Shown in pieces: positions 29,943 through 38,930 of a stretch of DNA of 64,000 nt. Where the stretch lies: NCBI GenBank assembly GCA_964019425.1, contig OZ025839.1, positions 605,001-669,000 of the forward strand. The letters run 5' to 3'. This DNA is from Flectonema sp. DT1601. Taxonomy: Eukaryota > Euglenozoa > Diplonemea > Diplonemida > Diplonemidae. How positions within the stretch are numbered: position 1 is the stretch's first letter; the number at the start of each line of letters is the position of its first letter. The notes under the pieces are model-generated. The model was not told where the DNA came from and made no database searches. It saw only the letters and a program-made list of their open reading frames with translations. Position numbers and translations under genes: made by a program.

Positions 29943-32420
29943 ATGTCACACTGCGGATTAGTCGATTGTGATAATACGAGTTATCCAGTTCTGTCTTATG
30001 ATTCTACTTGTTTAAGTGACTGTGAATCAAGTGACTGTTGTATTAATGCTCTAGATGAAGCACATGCTCCCAGATGGGTCTATCATGAGAATTGTAACAC
30101 TTCATCATGGCTGATGACAGTAACAATAACAACAAGAGATGAATGTAGTAAACAGTGTGAAAGTAATCCTTTTTGTACTGGAATGGCATATAATGAATCT
30201 GATTGTTCATTGTATGCTGCTATGATATGTTCAGCATCACTACTAACATGTGGAAGTTGTAATTATTCAAGTAAAGGACTTCTTCCTTGGTATGAAACAA
30301 CAGCTGGTCCTTGTACAACTGATTTCTCTGTTGGAGTGTATGAAGGGATTTCTGCTGCTGCTTGTGAGAGATTCTGCGACGATGATCCAAAGTGTGGCGG
30401 CATAGTAATATCACAAATGGATATCTCAAATCCACTCGTGCCAGTTGGATCGCAGTTGAACATTAGCTGTCAACTATGGGGTAAATCATTCGTATGCAAC
30501 ACCACCAATGAAACTTCCTCTATGTGTGATCTCGACACTCAATCTTGTTACTTTCAAAAAATTTCCTTCGCTGACTTATGTCAAGCAACTCTCAGTGAGT
30601 ATCTCCTTCATTGGGGACCTATTCTTTGTATCACTACATTGACGGGAATTTGTTTATTCGCCTTCGCATTATTATGTTCAACATTCAGACCAGGAGGAGG
30701 AGGATCGGAAGTATATTTAATACCTTGTATCTTATTATTGGTTTGTGCTGGACCTTTATTTTGTCTTTTTATTATCGGAACTGATCCAGTAGCGAGGACT
30801 TCAATGTTGTTGGATTGCCCGTCTCATTTGGAACCTCCTTGGGGTCCATTTTTAAAGTACAACGAGTCAGATCCTCCTGAAGTTGGATTTGAAGGAAGTT
30901 TAGATTTTAAAAGTTGCGTTGAGAATGAAACACTTCCTGAAATTGATGATTGGACTAGTTTATCTAAATGTATGCAAAGTGTAATGTGGCCTCCATCTCT
31001 GAGAGATATGCAACTACCAGGACAACCTGTTGCAATGGGTGACTATGACATACGAATTGAATGTACTGATGAAGGAGCTATCTTCACACAGCACCGATCC
31101 AAAGATGGAACGTGTGAGACTCCAGTATGGAACTTGCTTGTTGAAGAAAGCGTTTGCAACAGTGAAATGGACGTCCCTCTTCAGGTTTCTTGCAGTTCTT
31201 GCGATTGGCTTTGGTGGAGATCTGTAAAAACAGCACCTTACATAGTAATGGTCGTTAACAGTTTGTGTAGTATGATCTCTTCTTTTATTTGTGCGTATGT
31301 TGCTATGAAGATTAAGGCTGCAAGACAAATGCTATCTGGAGAGCAGACTGATTCACAAAAATCAGAATCGAATGCTGAACACTGCGATGACACTTTATCA
31401 CAAAAGAGTAGCATCCTTGAAATCAAAAGCAGTGGTTCTGACAACATGGAAGTGGCCTCAAGCTGTACATCATTTGACAACAACGGCGAAGCCGCTCACA
31501 GCAACCACACTGTTGATAAACAAAAGAATAACGCCCCTGATAACACTAGTCAAACTGGAGGAGAAAAAGACAACAACGATTCTAATAAAGAGGCACCAAT
31601 AGGATTCTTCATGATTAGAATAAATCGAATTAAAACTTATATTTCTGAATTAGCAGACTCCCTCTCCGATGAGATGCTGGAAGAGGATAGTCTTAAGGAT
31701 TACGCCTACCGATCTGCTTCACCAAGCTTTTACTTTATTTTGGTAAAGACTGTGTATTTAGCTGTCTTCTTTATTGTGTCTGTGGTACTGGCTGATGAGC
31801 AGGGAGTTTCTGGTTGGCAAACTTACCAATTAATCTACACGAGATTTATGAATTCTGGTATTGTATTATTATTGTTAGAGTCTGTGAGAGCTGTGTTTGG
31901 TTCTATGAAAATGATTGAAGCGGCTTCAGCTGAAGATGATGATAATGAACAACCCGACGTAGAGCCGGATGAAATAAAAACAGCAAGATATTGCGTAGCA
32001 CTGACATTCATAACTTGTTTGTTCTTTTTACCTGCTTTTGTGACACATGTTGTTCCAATGGCTGCGATGTTCCCTTGGATGGTTGTGCTTCTTTTATTTT
32101 TGGGAAAACTTTTCCTGACTTGGCCCATTAAAATATTTGACAAACACCTCGGTAAGAACTGGCCTCTTCTAGTTGTTCAAAGGCCACTAAGAGCTTATTT
32201 AGTAACACAACTATTGTGTGTGTGGCTCAAATTCGTATCCTCCTTAGTAATTGTACTTCCTATTCAAATGTTATGGAATTATGGAGTACTCGCCTACCAA
32301 GGCCATCCATACTGGATGATTCCACAAGAAGAGTTTAAATCCCGTAATATTTGGTGTTTTTATCACCGACCATGGAGCGACATGGCAACTGGAATGCAGT
32401 TTTTATCGTTCTATTTTTAA
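29943..32420 (+). CDS. Cys-rich (PAN/apple-like) multi-spanning membrane protein
   Basis: 825 residues from the ATG at 29943. Residues about 1-220 hold more than twenty cysteines in a pattern resembling two PAN/apple modules (ECSKQCESNPFCTGMAY and ACERFCDDDPKCGGIVI), with several N-glycosylation sites. About eight hydrophobic segments follow, starting near 225 (PILCITTLTGICLFAFALLC) and 265. After the third comes a long hydrophilic Asn/Ser/Glu/Lys-rich loop (about 470-560). A soluble Cys-rich region between TM2 and TM3 (about 285-425) suggests it is also extracellular. It could be a surface receptor or channel; no family is recognised. No signal peptide follows the ATG, so the true N-terminus may be missed. 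Confidence 0.6.
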   Translation: MSHCGLVDCDNTSYPVLSYDSTCLSDCESSDCCINALDEAHAPRWVYHENCNTSSWLMTVTITTRDECSKQCESNPFCTGMAYNESDCSLYAAMICSASLLTCGSCNYSSKGLLPWYETTAGPCTTDFSVGVYEGISAAACERFCDDDPKCGGIVISQMDISNPLVPVGSQLNISCQLWGKSFVCNTTNETSSMCDLDTQSCYFQKISFADLCQATLSEYLLHWGPILCITTLTGICLFAFALLCSTFRPGGGGSEVYLIPCILLLVCAGPLFCLFIIGTDPVARTSMLLDCPSHLEPPWGPFLKYNESDPPEVGFEGSLDFKSCVENETLPEIDDWTSLSKCMQSVMWPPSLRDMQLPGQPVAMGDYDIRIECTDEGAIFTQHRSKDGTCETPVWNLLVEESVCNSEMDVPLQVSCSSCDWLWWRSVKTAPYIVMVVNSLCSMISSFICAYVAMKIKAARQMLSGEQTDSQKSESNAEHCDDTLSQKSSILEIKSSGSDNMEVASSCTSFDNNGEAAHSNHTVDKQKNNAPDNTSQTGGEKDNNDSNKEAPIGFFMIRINRIKTYISELADSLSDEMLEEDSLKDYAYRSASPSFYFILVKTVYLAVFFIVSVVLADEQGVSGWQTYQLIYTRFMNSGIVLLLLESVRAVFGSMKMIEAASAEDDDNEQPDVEPDEIKTARYCVALTFITCLFFLPAFVTHVVPMAAMFPWMVVLLLFLGKLFLTWPIKIFDKHLGKNWPLLVVQRPLRAYLVTQLLCVWLKFVSSLVIVLPIQMLWNYGVLAYQGHPYWMIPQEEFKSRNIWCFYHRPWSDMATGMQFLSFYF

Positions 32421-32607
32421 TCATCAAAAAAAAACAACTGCTTCTGCAGTTTCGTACATAGACTACCAGTCAGATACATTTACACATTAATAACCGACTA
32501 GTTTCAATTAGTTTATTTCAATTACACCGACACTTGGTTTTGGTTTTTTTTTCTTCTCTAAAGTTAAATAAAACATTAAGCAACTCTTCTTTAACAGGTA
32601 GTACACA

Positions 32608-32622
32608 ATGAGTAATAAATAA
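32608..32622 (+). promoter_or_regulatory. Short upstream ORF
   Basis: ATG AGT AAT AAA TAA lies between the acceptor-like TTCTTTAACAG (ends 32597) and the main ATG at 32632. If this acceptor is used, the mRNA leader would contain this 4-codon uORF. Confidence 0.4.
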
Positions 32623-32631
32623 CACAGTTTG

Positions 32632-35600
32632 ATGACACAGGAAAGTGTTGCTACTACAAAGACTGGGTACTTATCAGGTATTGCTGGTGTTGTTCAAGCC
32701 TCTCTTCGTCAGGTAGGAGGAATTGTAAGAGATAGTATTCCTTCTTCAGATGAGTTGTTGGCACTGTCAGTTCCAAATATTAGAAATGCGGCAACTCAAG
32801 TTCTTGGAGTCACTTCCAACAGTAGTAATGCGAGGATGCCAACTAACACGATGATCTCTCTTTGGAGTGATTTATCATCAGATAGTAGACTTGTGAAAGA
32901 ACAAGCAATGAAACAGGCAATTCAAAACCTTTCTACTGATACTTCTGAACTCCTCAACGAGCAGCTTCTCATAATTAGATTGCTTCACACTAATGGAATT
33001 GACTGCTCTTCTTTTATAACAAAAATATTAACATCAGTTGAAGAGAGAGACTCCAGACACATTGGATACTTATTATGTAGTCAGTTAGTTAAAGAAACAG
33101 ATCCTTCTCGTCTACTGGTAGTCAATTCTTTACTAAAAAGTGTTAAACCAGACTCTGAAGATACATTCACACAGATAGCGTGTTTGGGTCATTTACTTCG
33201 ATTGCTTACGATAGGAACGATTGCAATGTTTCAACAGCCTCTGTTGGATTTAATAAGTAGTGACGTCTCTGATGATAATGTAATAATCGCGGCATTTAAT
33301 TGTCTTCGAAGGATTGCTCAAATTACAAACACGAGTCATAAGAATGAAGAAGCTGCACATCAACTTCACGAGATTGTAATTCAACTACTGTGGAATAGTA
33401 CTTCAGATCTGTTGGATCGAACTAGCGTATCGATTCGTGCTGGTGTGCTTCCTGTTGTTAGAGACTTTGTTACTAATAATCCAGTTAAAGGTTCTCACCT
33501 TTTCCTTCAAAGAATCGTAACTTTCCATGCTGAGATATCATACGGAAAAGACAATAATTCCACCATCCCAACCCAAGGAATTATTGCTTCGATTTATAAG
33601 AAGATTCCCGCTGAGGTTTGGAAAACGGAAGACGGAATAACATCGGCGGCAATCAACGTGGTTGGATCGTTAACTCACAAATACGATAATAAAAGAGAGA
33701 CGATTAAGATTGGAGAAGTAGGAGTTTTATCGGAAATGATTTCTGTAATTCTATACATTGAAAAGTGTGGTAGAAAAACAGATTTGCTAAAGAGATCTCG
33801 ACAGGCTCTTAATGGATTACTTCAACACAACTCTTCGACAATTCGAAATTCAGGACTATCTTTGCTGAGATGCGTCGCTGATTGTAAAAAAAAATTTAAT
33901 AATTTTGAGATGAAATTTATAATCAAATCTCTGAAGTCTAGTTGTCAAAGTACTCAACTATTATCTAGAAAATGTCTTTATGCCTCATATGAATCTGGGT
34001 TGGTAGTCCCTGATACTACCGTACAACTATTTAAAAATGACATTCAAAATAAAATTCATAACAAATTAGAGGTTAAATCTTACCTTCGACAGCTCTGTTC
34101 TCTTAAACCAAAGTCACGTAAACACTTATACCACTTGGTATTGATGTTGGTCGCACTGCCTGATTGTTTGTTTGAATACTTTTATCCGTCAAATACTATC
34201 CATTACAAAGACCTTATTGAATACTTAACAACATTCTTAGAGGATAAGGGTATCAGAGGGAGATTCTTGAAGAAGCTAATGCCGCATGCTTCGTACGTAA
34301 TTGCCTTTGAGTTAACGATTCACGTCGTATCAAAATTTATACAGCAATACTACTCTCGTGAGTTAGCATCGATATCGCAATGGTGTCAATCAGTTTATCA
34401 TAAGTACTGCTTAATAGGAAAATCAAACAAAGCGATGAATGCAATTATTTGTTTCTCTAAAACGATTCTACTAACAGCAGAATGTAGTGATGACAATGAT
34501 TTGTATCAAACAGTTAATCAACTCCTTCATACGATTCCATCATATTTAGTATACAAGAATCATCACGTTGCTGAATTAGTTGTCTTTAGTGATATCCTTT
34601 GTCAAACTGATGATATGAAATGTGTGTTTCTATCGAAGGATGGCATTCCAATTACAGATGATAAAATGTCGTTCCTCGACACTTATTCAGATGCCGCATG
34701 GTTGTGTAATCCTGTTCAGCTGCGAGCAAGAGGAAATCGACTGACTCTTAAAAACTCTGTTGAAAAACCAGAAGAAACGCTTCGTATTAACTCATACTCT
34801 GAGAATACAGCAAAAAAAGTCAGTTTTTGCAACAAAAATGCCACCACCACACTATCAAACTTCCTCGGTGAGGAAACTCACTCGGAAAGTATTTCTGAGC
34901 AGCTTGTCAAAACAGAGCCAGTTTGGTCACGTAAGGCACTTTTAAAACAAAAAGAAGTCTCTTTAAGGATTTCAAACAATCAAACATGGCCGCTGACAGA
35001 GGAAAACAACAAACCAATCATGCCGATAATAAAAGATGTGAAACTTAACTTTGACGACATTGAAAAGAAACAAAACGATGAAGAACAACAACTAAAACCA
35101 TTACTTAGTAATGAAGAAAAACAACTACACCTGAATGAAAGTTCCAACGGAGGAGGTATTGCTGTTAAGTTGATTGATAAGGTCACCGTCTCTGTTTGGA
35201 TTTCCTCTCTCAGTAGTGAAACAATCGTCGGCATCAAAACATCAGTTTTTAGAGAACTCGGCATTTCAAATATAACAACGACAGTTGACACGACTGACAG
35301 TTACTTATTTCCGAAAGTTATCACTCCTCATCACACGATGACTGAAACAGGAAGAGCTACACGTGTTATTGCAACAAAGAAAGAAACAATTAGTGACATT
35401 GTACTTATATCTTTACATTGCACTGATAAGGAGGCATCTCAGTTTGACAAGCTGACAGTTATAGGAGGGAGTGTCACTTGTAGTCCAACTGAAGAACTTG
35501 ATGGTGATATAATAAATAACAAAACTGAAATATTAAAACCAGAAATTGGAGAAGTAATTATCAACGGCAGGACTACAGTTTGTCCATTTCGACTTGAAAT

Positions 35601-35949
35601 CGATCCAATTTGGTTTGGTAGCCCTGCGATGTTAACTGCGACACAGTTTTCATATTATTGGTCGTCGCTATCTCAAGAACACCAAACTACTATTTTATTT
35701 GATCACACAGACAGTCATCCTTCTATTGTTTGTTCTGTTCGTTGTTATAATTTTTCTCACATCTCTTTCGTTAATAATATCGCCATCGCCGCAACGATAC
35801 TACCAAAGAAGAAACTCGTGCTGTTCCTGTTTGAGGATGTGAGTGGAGGAAGTTATAACATTTCACTTCGATCAGAGTCTGAAAACTCTAATTCCGTAGC
35901 ATTGAATTCCATAAAGTCACTCCTCCTTAATCCTTCGATACTTCGATAA
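32632..35949 (+). CDS. Adaptin-family large coat subunit, beta/TPLATE-like
   Basis: 1105 residues. The N-terminal part (about 50-600) is an alpha-solenoid like the adaptin trunk, including RDSRHIGYLLCSQLV and LLVVNSLLKSVKPDSED, which fit the YL...VN(S/T) core of adaptins. A disordered linker follows (about 700-840). The C-terminal 250 residues form an appendage-like unit: a beta-sandwich, then a platform-type segment (ATQFSYYWSSLSQEHQTTI ... LFLFEDVSGGSYNISLRS ... NSIKSLL) that lines up with beta-adaptin and TPLATE appendages. Such subunits build clathrin or TSET/TPLATE coats. Placement as TPLATE rather than AP-4/AP-1/2 beta is inference. Confidence 0.6.
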   Translation: MTQESVATTKTGYLSGIAGVVQASLRQVGGIVRDSIPSSDELLALSVPNIRNAATQVLGVTSNSSNARMPTNTMISLWSDLSSDSRLVKEQAMKQAIQNLSTDTSELLNEQLLIIRLLHTNGIDCSSFITKILTSVEERDSRHIGYLLCSQLVKETDPSRLLVVNSLLKSVKPDSEDTFTQIACLGHLLRLLTIGTIAMFQQPLLDLISSDVSDDNVIIAAFNCLRRIAQITNTSHKNEEAAHQLHEIVIQLLWNSTSDLLDRTSVSIRAGVLPVVRDFVTNNPVKGSHLFLQRIVTFHAEISYGKDNNSTIPTQGIIASIYKKIPAEVWKTEDGITSAAINVVGSLTHKYDNKRETIKIGEVGVLSEMISVILYIEKCGRKTDLLKRSRQALNGLLQHNSSTIRNSGLSLLRCVADCKKKFNNFEMKFIIKSLKSSCQSTQLLSRKCLYASYESGLVVPDTTVQLFKNDIQNKIHNKLEVKSYLRQLCSLKPKSRKHLYHLVLMLVALPDCLFEYFYPSNTIHYKDLIEYLTTFLEDKGIRGRFLKKLMPHASYVIAFELTIHVVSKFIQQYYSRELASISQWCQSVYHKYCLIGKSNKAMNAIICFSKTILLTAECSDDNDLYQTVNQLLHTIPSYLVYKNHHVAELVVFSDILCQTDDMKCVFLSKDGIPITDDKMSFLDTYSDAAWLCNPVQLRARGNRLTLKNSVEKPEETLRINSYSENTAKKVSFCNKNATTTLSNFLGEETHSESISEQLVKTEPVWSRKALLKQKEVSLRISNNQTWPLTEENNKPIMPIIKDVKLNFDDIEKKQNDEEQQLKPLLSNEEKQLHLNESSNGGGIAVKLIDKVTVSVWISSLSSETIVGIKTSVFRELGISNITTTVDTTDSYLFPKVITPHHTMTETGRATRVIATKKETISDIVLISLHCTDKEASQFDKLTVIGGSVTCSPTEELDGDIINNKTEILKPEIGEVIINGRTTVCPFRLEIDPIWFGSPAMLTATQFSYYWSSLSQEHQTTILFDHTDSHPSIVCSVRCYNFSHISFVNNIAIAATILPKKKLVLFLFEDVSGGSYNISLRSESENSNSVALNSIKSLLLNPSILR

Positions 35950-36067
35950 CTAACATTAGAGTTAAACCACGTTGTGGATTACAGCAGTGGGTTTTAGTTT
36001 AATTCTTCTCTTATATAATAACTCTTTTCTATTTTCCCTCCTCAGCGTTTATGTGTCGCTCAGTAAG

Positions 36068-37381
36068 ATGTCGAGGAGGCAGCATGCACTGGAGAAGGCC
36101 ATAGAAGCCGCAGAACGCACAGCAACATCTAGCGGAAGGCTGCTACAGTTATGTCGAAAGCAACAACAACAAGAAGCTGAAGTACTAAAGCAACAGCAGG
36201 TAATTCAGAGCGAGCAACTGAAACGAGAGGGCGTGTTGAAGACAAAGAATGAAGAGATTCTCAAAAGACAAGAAAAACAACACCAACAACTAAGAGATGA
36301 ACTTATGAAAAGAGAAGACGAACTACTGCAGCAACTAAACTCACAAGTACAGAATCAGAAAGACTTATCACTCAGCAAGAGGCATTCCTTGAGCGCTATA
36401 TCTCCGATTCGAAAGCCGAGAAAACTTGGCAGCTATGCAAATGAGGAAAACAAACAAATCACACCAGAGTTCACATCTGTCCAAACACCCCCGCGAGTAG
36501 TAAGTAACTCCAACATGCAAACTGCAATCAATTCAAAGGATGACTACCTCAGTGAAGAGGATTGGGATCTCTCACCTGCACCAAAAGTATTAAAAAAGAC
36601 TTCTGTTCTCAGGAGCCTATCACCAGAACGTCCTCGTGTTGGTGTTGTGAGTCATCAAACTAGTGGTCATCATCGAAGTACAATTCCACCAGAACATAAT
36701 GAGGACTTCAATGTTGGTCATCATCATCATCGAAGTACTCTCCCACCTGGTAATGAGGATTCGTTTATTGGAAGTGGGATTGCACTAGACTTAGACACAT
36801 CACGTCTTAGTATTGATTTTAATACAAAAACCCATCACAGCAACACCCTTCCTCCTTCAAATGATCAGCAGTATGCCAGTCGTACTGCAAGTTGGAACAA
36901 GTCTCGTCCCAAAGCTGAAAATCTTGATTGGGAAACATCACAAGGGCCACAAGATAACTCAAAATGGAATGTGAAACAATTATTTAGAGTTTCACCGACC
37001 AGGAGAAAGCAGTCACCAAAAAATCATCTCTCAGTTGAAATAAAAAGTAACAAAGGAATTGCTGAGGACACACTAAAATGGAATAATTCTCACATCAGTA
37101 CGGCAGAAGTAATTCGAAAAACAGTTGATAATCATAAGGTTAAGTCACCGCCTGTTCGAAATCACTTTGCTGCAGTTACTAAGGCGGCTTCTAATTTTTT
37201 ATCACCGCCTCCGCATATCAGGGAACTCATTAGTAGCAACAAGAAAAGCGTATCTCCAATTCGTTTGAATCCTTCGACTGCAATGGCTGCTGATGGCGGT
37301 GAGTTGATTACGAGAGAACAACTTATCTCACGTGGAATTCTTAAAACTATTTCTCCAGTCAGAAAAGTAAAGTCGAATTAA
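36068..37381 (+). CDS. Coiled-coil protein with SPxR/K motifs and HH-ST-PP repeats
   Basis: 437 residues from the ATG at 36068; upstream in-frame codons only translate a pyrimidine tract and have no ATG. Residues about 1-105 form a Gln/Glu/Arg coiled coil. The rest is disordered, with at least five Ser-Pro-x-Arg/Lys sites (SPIRK, SPERPR, SPTRRK, SPIRL, SPVRK) and three imperfect repeats of HH(R/S)(S/N)T(I/L)PP. SPxR/K sites are typical proline-directed kinase targets and occur in microtubule- or DNA-binding tails. A strong acceptor-like TTTTCCCTCCTCAG ends at 36045. An out-of-frame ATG at 36051 overlaps the start. Confidence 0.6.
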   Translation: MSRRQHALEKAIEAAERTATSSGRLLQLCRKQQQQEAEVLKQQQVIQSEQLKREGVLKTKNEEILKRQEKQHQQLRDELMKREDELLQQLNSQVQNQKDLSLSKRHSLSAISPIRKPRKLGSYANEENKQITPEFTSVQTPPRVVSNSNMQTAINSKDDYLSEEDWDLSPAPKVLKKTSVLRSLSPERPRVGVVSHQTSGHHRSTIPPEHNEDFNVGHHHHRSTLPPGNEDSFIGSGIALDLDTSRLSIDFNTKTHHSNTLPPSNDQQYASRTASWNKSRPKAENLDWETSQGPQDNSKWNVKQLFRVSPTRRKQSPKNHLSVEIKSNKGIAEDTLKWNNSHISTAEVIRKTVDNHKVKSPPVRNHFAAVTKAASNFLSPPPHIRELISSNKKSVSPIRLNPSTAMAADGGELITREQLISRGILKTISPVRKVKSN

Positions 37382-37502
37382 GTCTACAAAACATTTGTAT
37401 TAAATTATTTAGAGAGGTTCTTACCTCAACAACTATTAACCTGTTTGCTGTTTTAATTAATTATTAATATTTTCTTTACCAAAAACAGTTTATCTTCAAC
37501 TG

Positions 37503-37667
37503 ATGAACCCTTCAGCAGTAAGTGACACCAAGAAGACGGTTGTCGATGATGGAAAGTTGCAGCCATTTATATCAGAGAATATGATTGTTAAAAAGGGTGA
37601 AAACGTTGAAAAAGTGAGAAACTTTGAAGTTACGGTAGACGTTAAGAGCTTTGGTGGAGTTGTTTAG
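37503..37667 (+). CDS. Small 54-residue protein
   Basis: An uninterrupted frame of 54 codons plus TAG (MNPSAVSDTKKTVVDDGKL...SFGGVV) with a normal, charged composition unlike the translations of spacer DNA around it. An acceptor-like CCAAAAACAG ends at 37488, 14 nt before the ATG. No motif, signal peptide or membrane segment is seen. It may be a genuine small gene; a chance frame cannot be excluded. Confidence 0.45.
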   Translation: MNPSAVSDTKKTVVDDGKLQPFISENMIVKKGENVEKVRNFEVTVDVKSFGGVV

Positions 37668-37899
37668 CTTTGGAATCACCAAAAAGTGATTTTTTTGAAC
37701 GATAGATAGATAGCTGCGTTTACTAAAGAAAACAGCAGTTCCGCAGATTCATCAAACCTGCGTAGCCTCTTAAACGAAAGGCAAATGAAGACGTAAATGA
37801 GTTCCTTGCTTCGGGAAAAGGAAGAATTCTCTCTCGTTGTTGTTGTTGTTGTTGTTATTATTAACAATCCACTTCCCTTTACAAAGCAAATGTAATAAA
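37668..37899 (+). other. Short spacer with GTT microsatellite and start-stop uORF
   Basis: Holds a GTT/ATT run at about 37835-37862. ATG TAA at 37890-37895, a minimal start-stop element, lies 5 nt before the next ATG and just after an acceptor-like CCCTTTACAAAG ending at 37886. Confidence 0.5.
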
Positions 37900-38702
37900 A
37901 TGGTTAACATGTCGGAGTTCTTACGAATAAAAAATGGAGCATTCAAAGACTGGCTAGAAGATACGTACCCAGGAGCAGGTGGTAAGAATCGAAGGAATTC
38001 ATTCTTAAAGTACCTCGATGCGGTAGCTGAAATGGCAGACTCCATTGAGGATATGACAAGTGATAATGGATTCAAACGAATAAAAGACTACGACGTTGAA
38101 CAGTCATCAAGAGGTTGGCACAGCGTTTCTCTTCGAAACTGGGAAATGTTCAGGAAGGAAAGTAAAGGTGTGTATTATTATGTCTTCAGTGTTCACACAG
38201 AATGAAATCCTCCTCACTAATACAAACAGGAGACACTCCTTTCGGAACGCAGAGGGATATTGTTGCTGCTCGTGACCAAAAACGAAGTTCTAATAAAGCT
38301 AAGCGCGACGAAGCAAAGAAAGGAAAGAAGCCAGCTCCAAAACCATCCAAAGAACCAGTTGTGAAACGGAAGGAACAAGAAAAGACAAAGAGGCAACGCG
38401 AAGTTAAGAGATCTGCTTCATCGAAAAAATCGAAGCAGACTTGGGAATCAGCAACAGATGGAGATGCGTTGGAGTTGCTCAATAAGAAGTTAGTAAAGCA
38501 TTGGGGAACTTGGTATGTTAATACTCTTTCAACCACTAGTTACCAAACCTACTATCCTACTAAACACTAAAACAGGATGGATGAAGAAATACCAACACAT
38601 ACTAACTGTGATAAGATTCCTCTTTATCATATTAATTCAAAGAAGTTATATTACAAAGGAAAAGTATTCGATCCTCACACATGGCAGAAGGTAATCAAAT
38701 GA
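37900..38702 (+). CDS. Lysine-rich protein with two introns, function unknown
   Basis: Join of 37900..38167, 38230..38512 and 38576..38702 (introns of 62 and 63 nt; GTGTGT...CAAACAG and GTATGT...AAAACAG), giving 225 residues. Residues 1-90 look folded (FLRIKNGAFKDWLEDTYPGA, NSFLKYLDAVAEMADSIEDM). Residues about 100-155 are a Lys/Glu/Arg-rich linker, and the last about 70 residues look folded again and hold a short Trp/His/Cys-containing end. The basic middle suggests nucleic-acid or microtubule binding. Phases 1 and 2 keep the frame open across all three exons, which supports the model. No family is recognised. Confidence 0.65.
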
Positions 38703-38930
38703 TTAGTACTTCAGACACACATTGGTAACAACTACTTGTCAATCGGATTTATTCATCCGTCAATAATGGTTTAGCAGCCTGCTTCTTATCTTCTTATAGA
38801 TGATGAGAATCATTTAGATTATTTGGTTCTATCTTTTTCGTTTGTCAACCTTTGGTAAAAAAATACGTAATAAAGTCATAACGTTGAAAGTGTTATTTCC
38901 TCCCCTCCTCTCACTAATAGCTCAAAAACA

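Noticed and set aside
35972-36067. Upstream in-frame hydrophobic extension of the SP-motif coiled-coil gene, like a signal peptide
   Set aside because: It has no ATG and is the translation of the pyrimidine tract before the acceptor AG.
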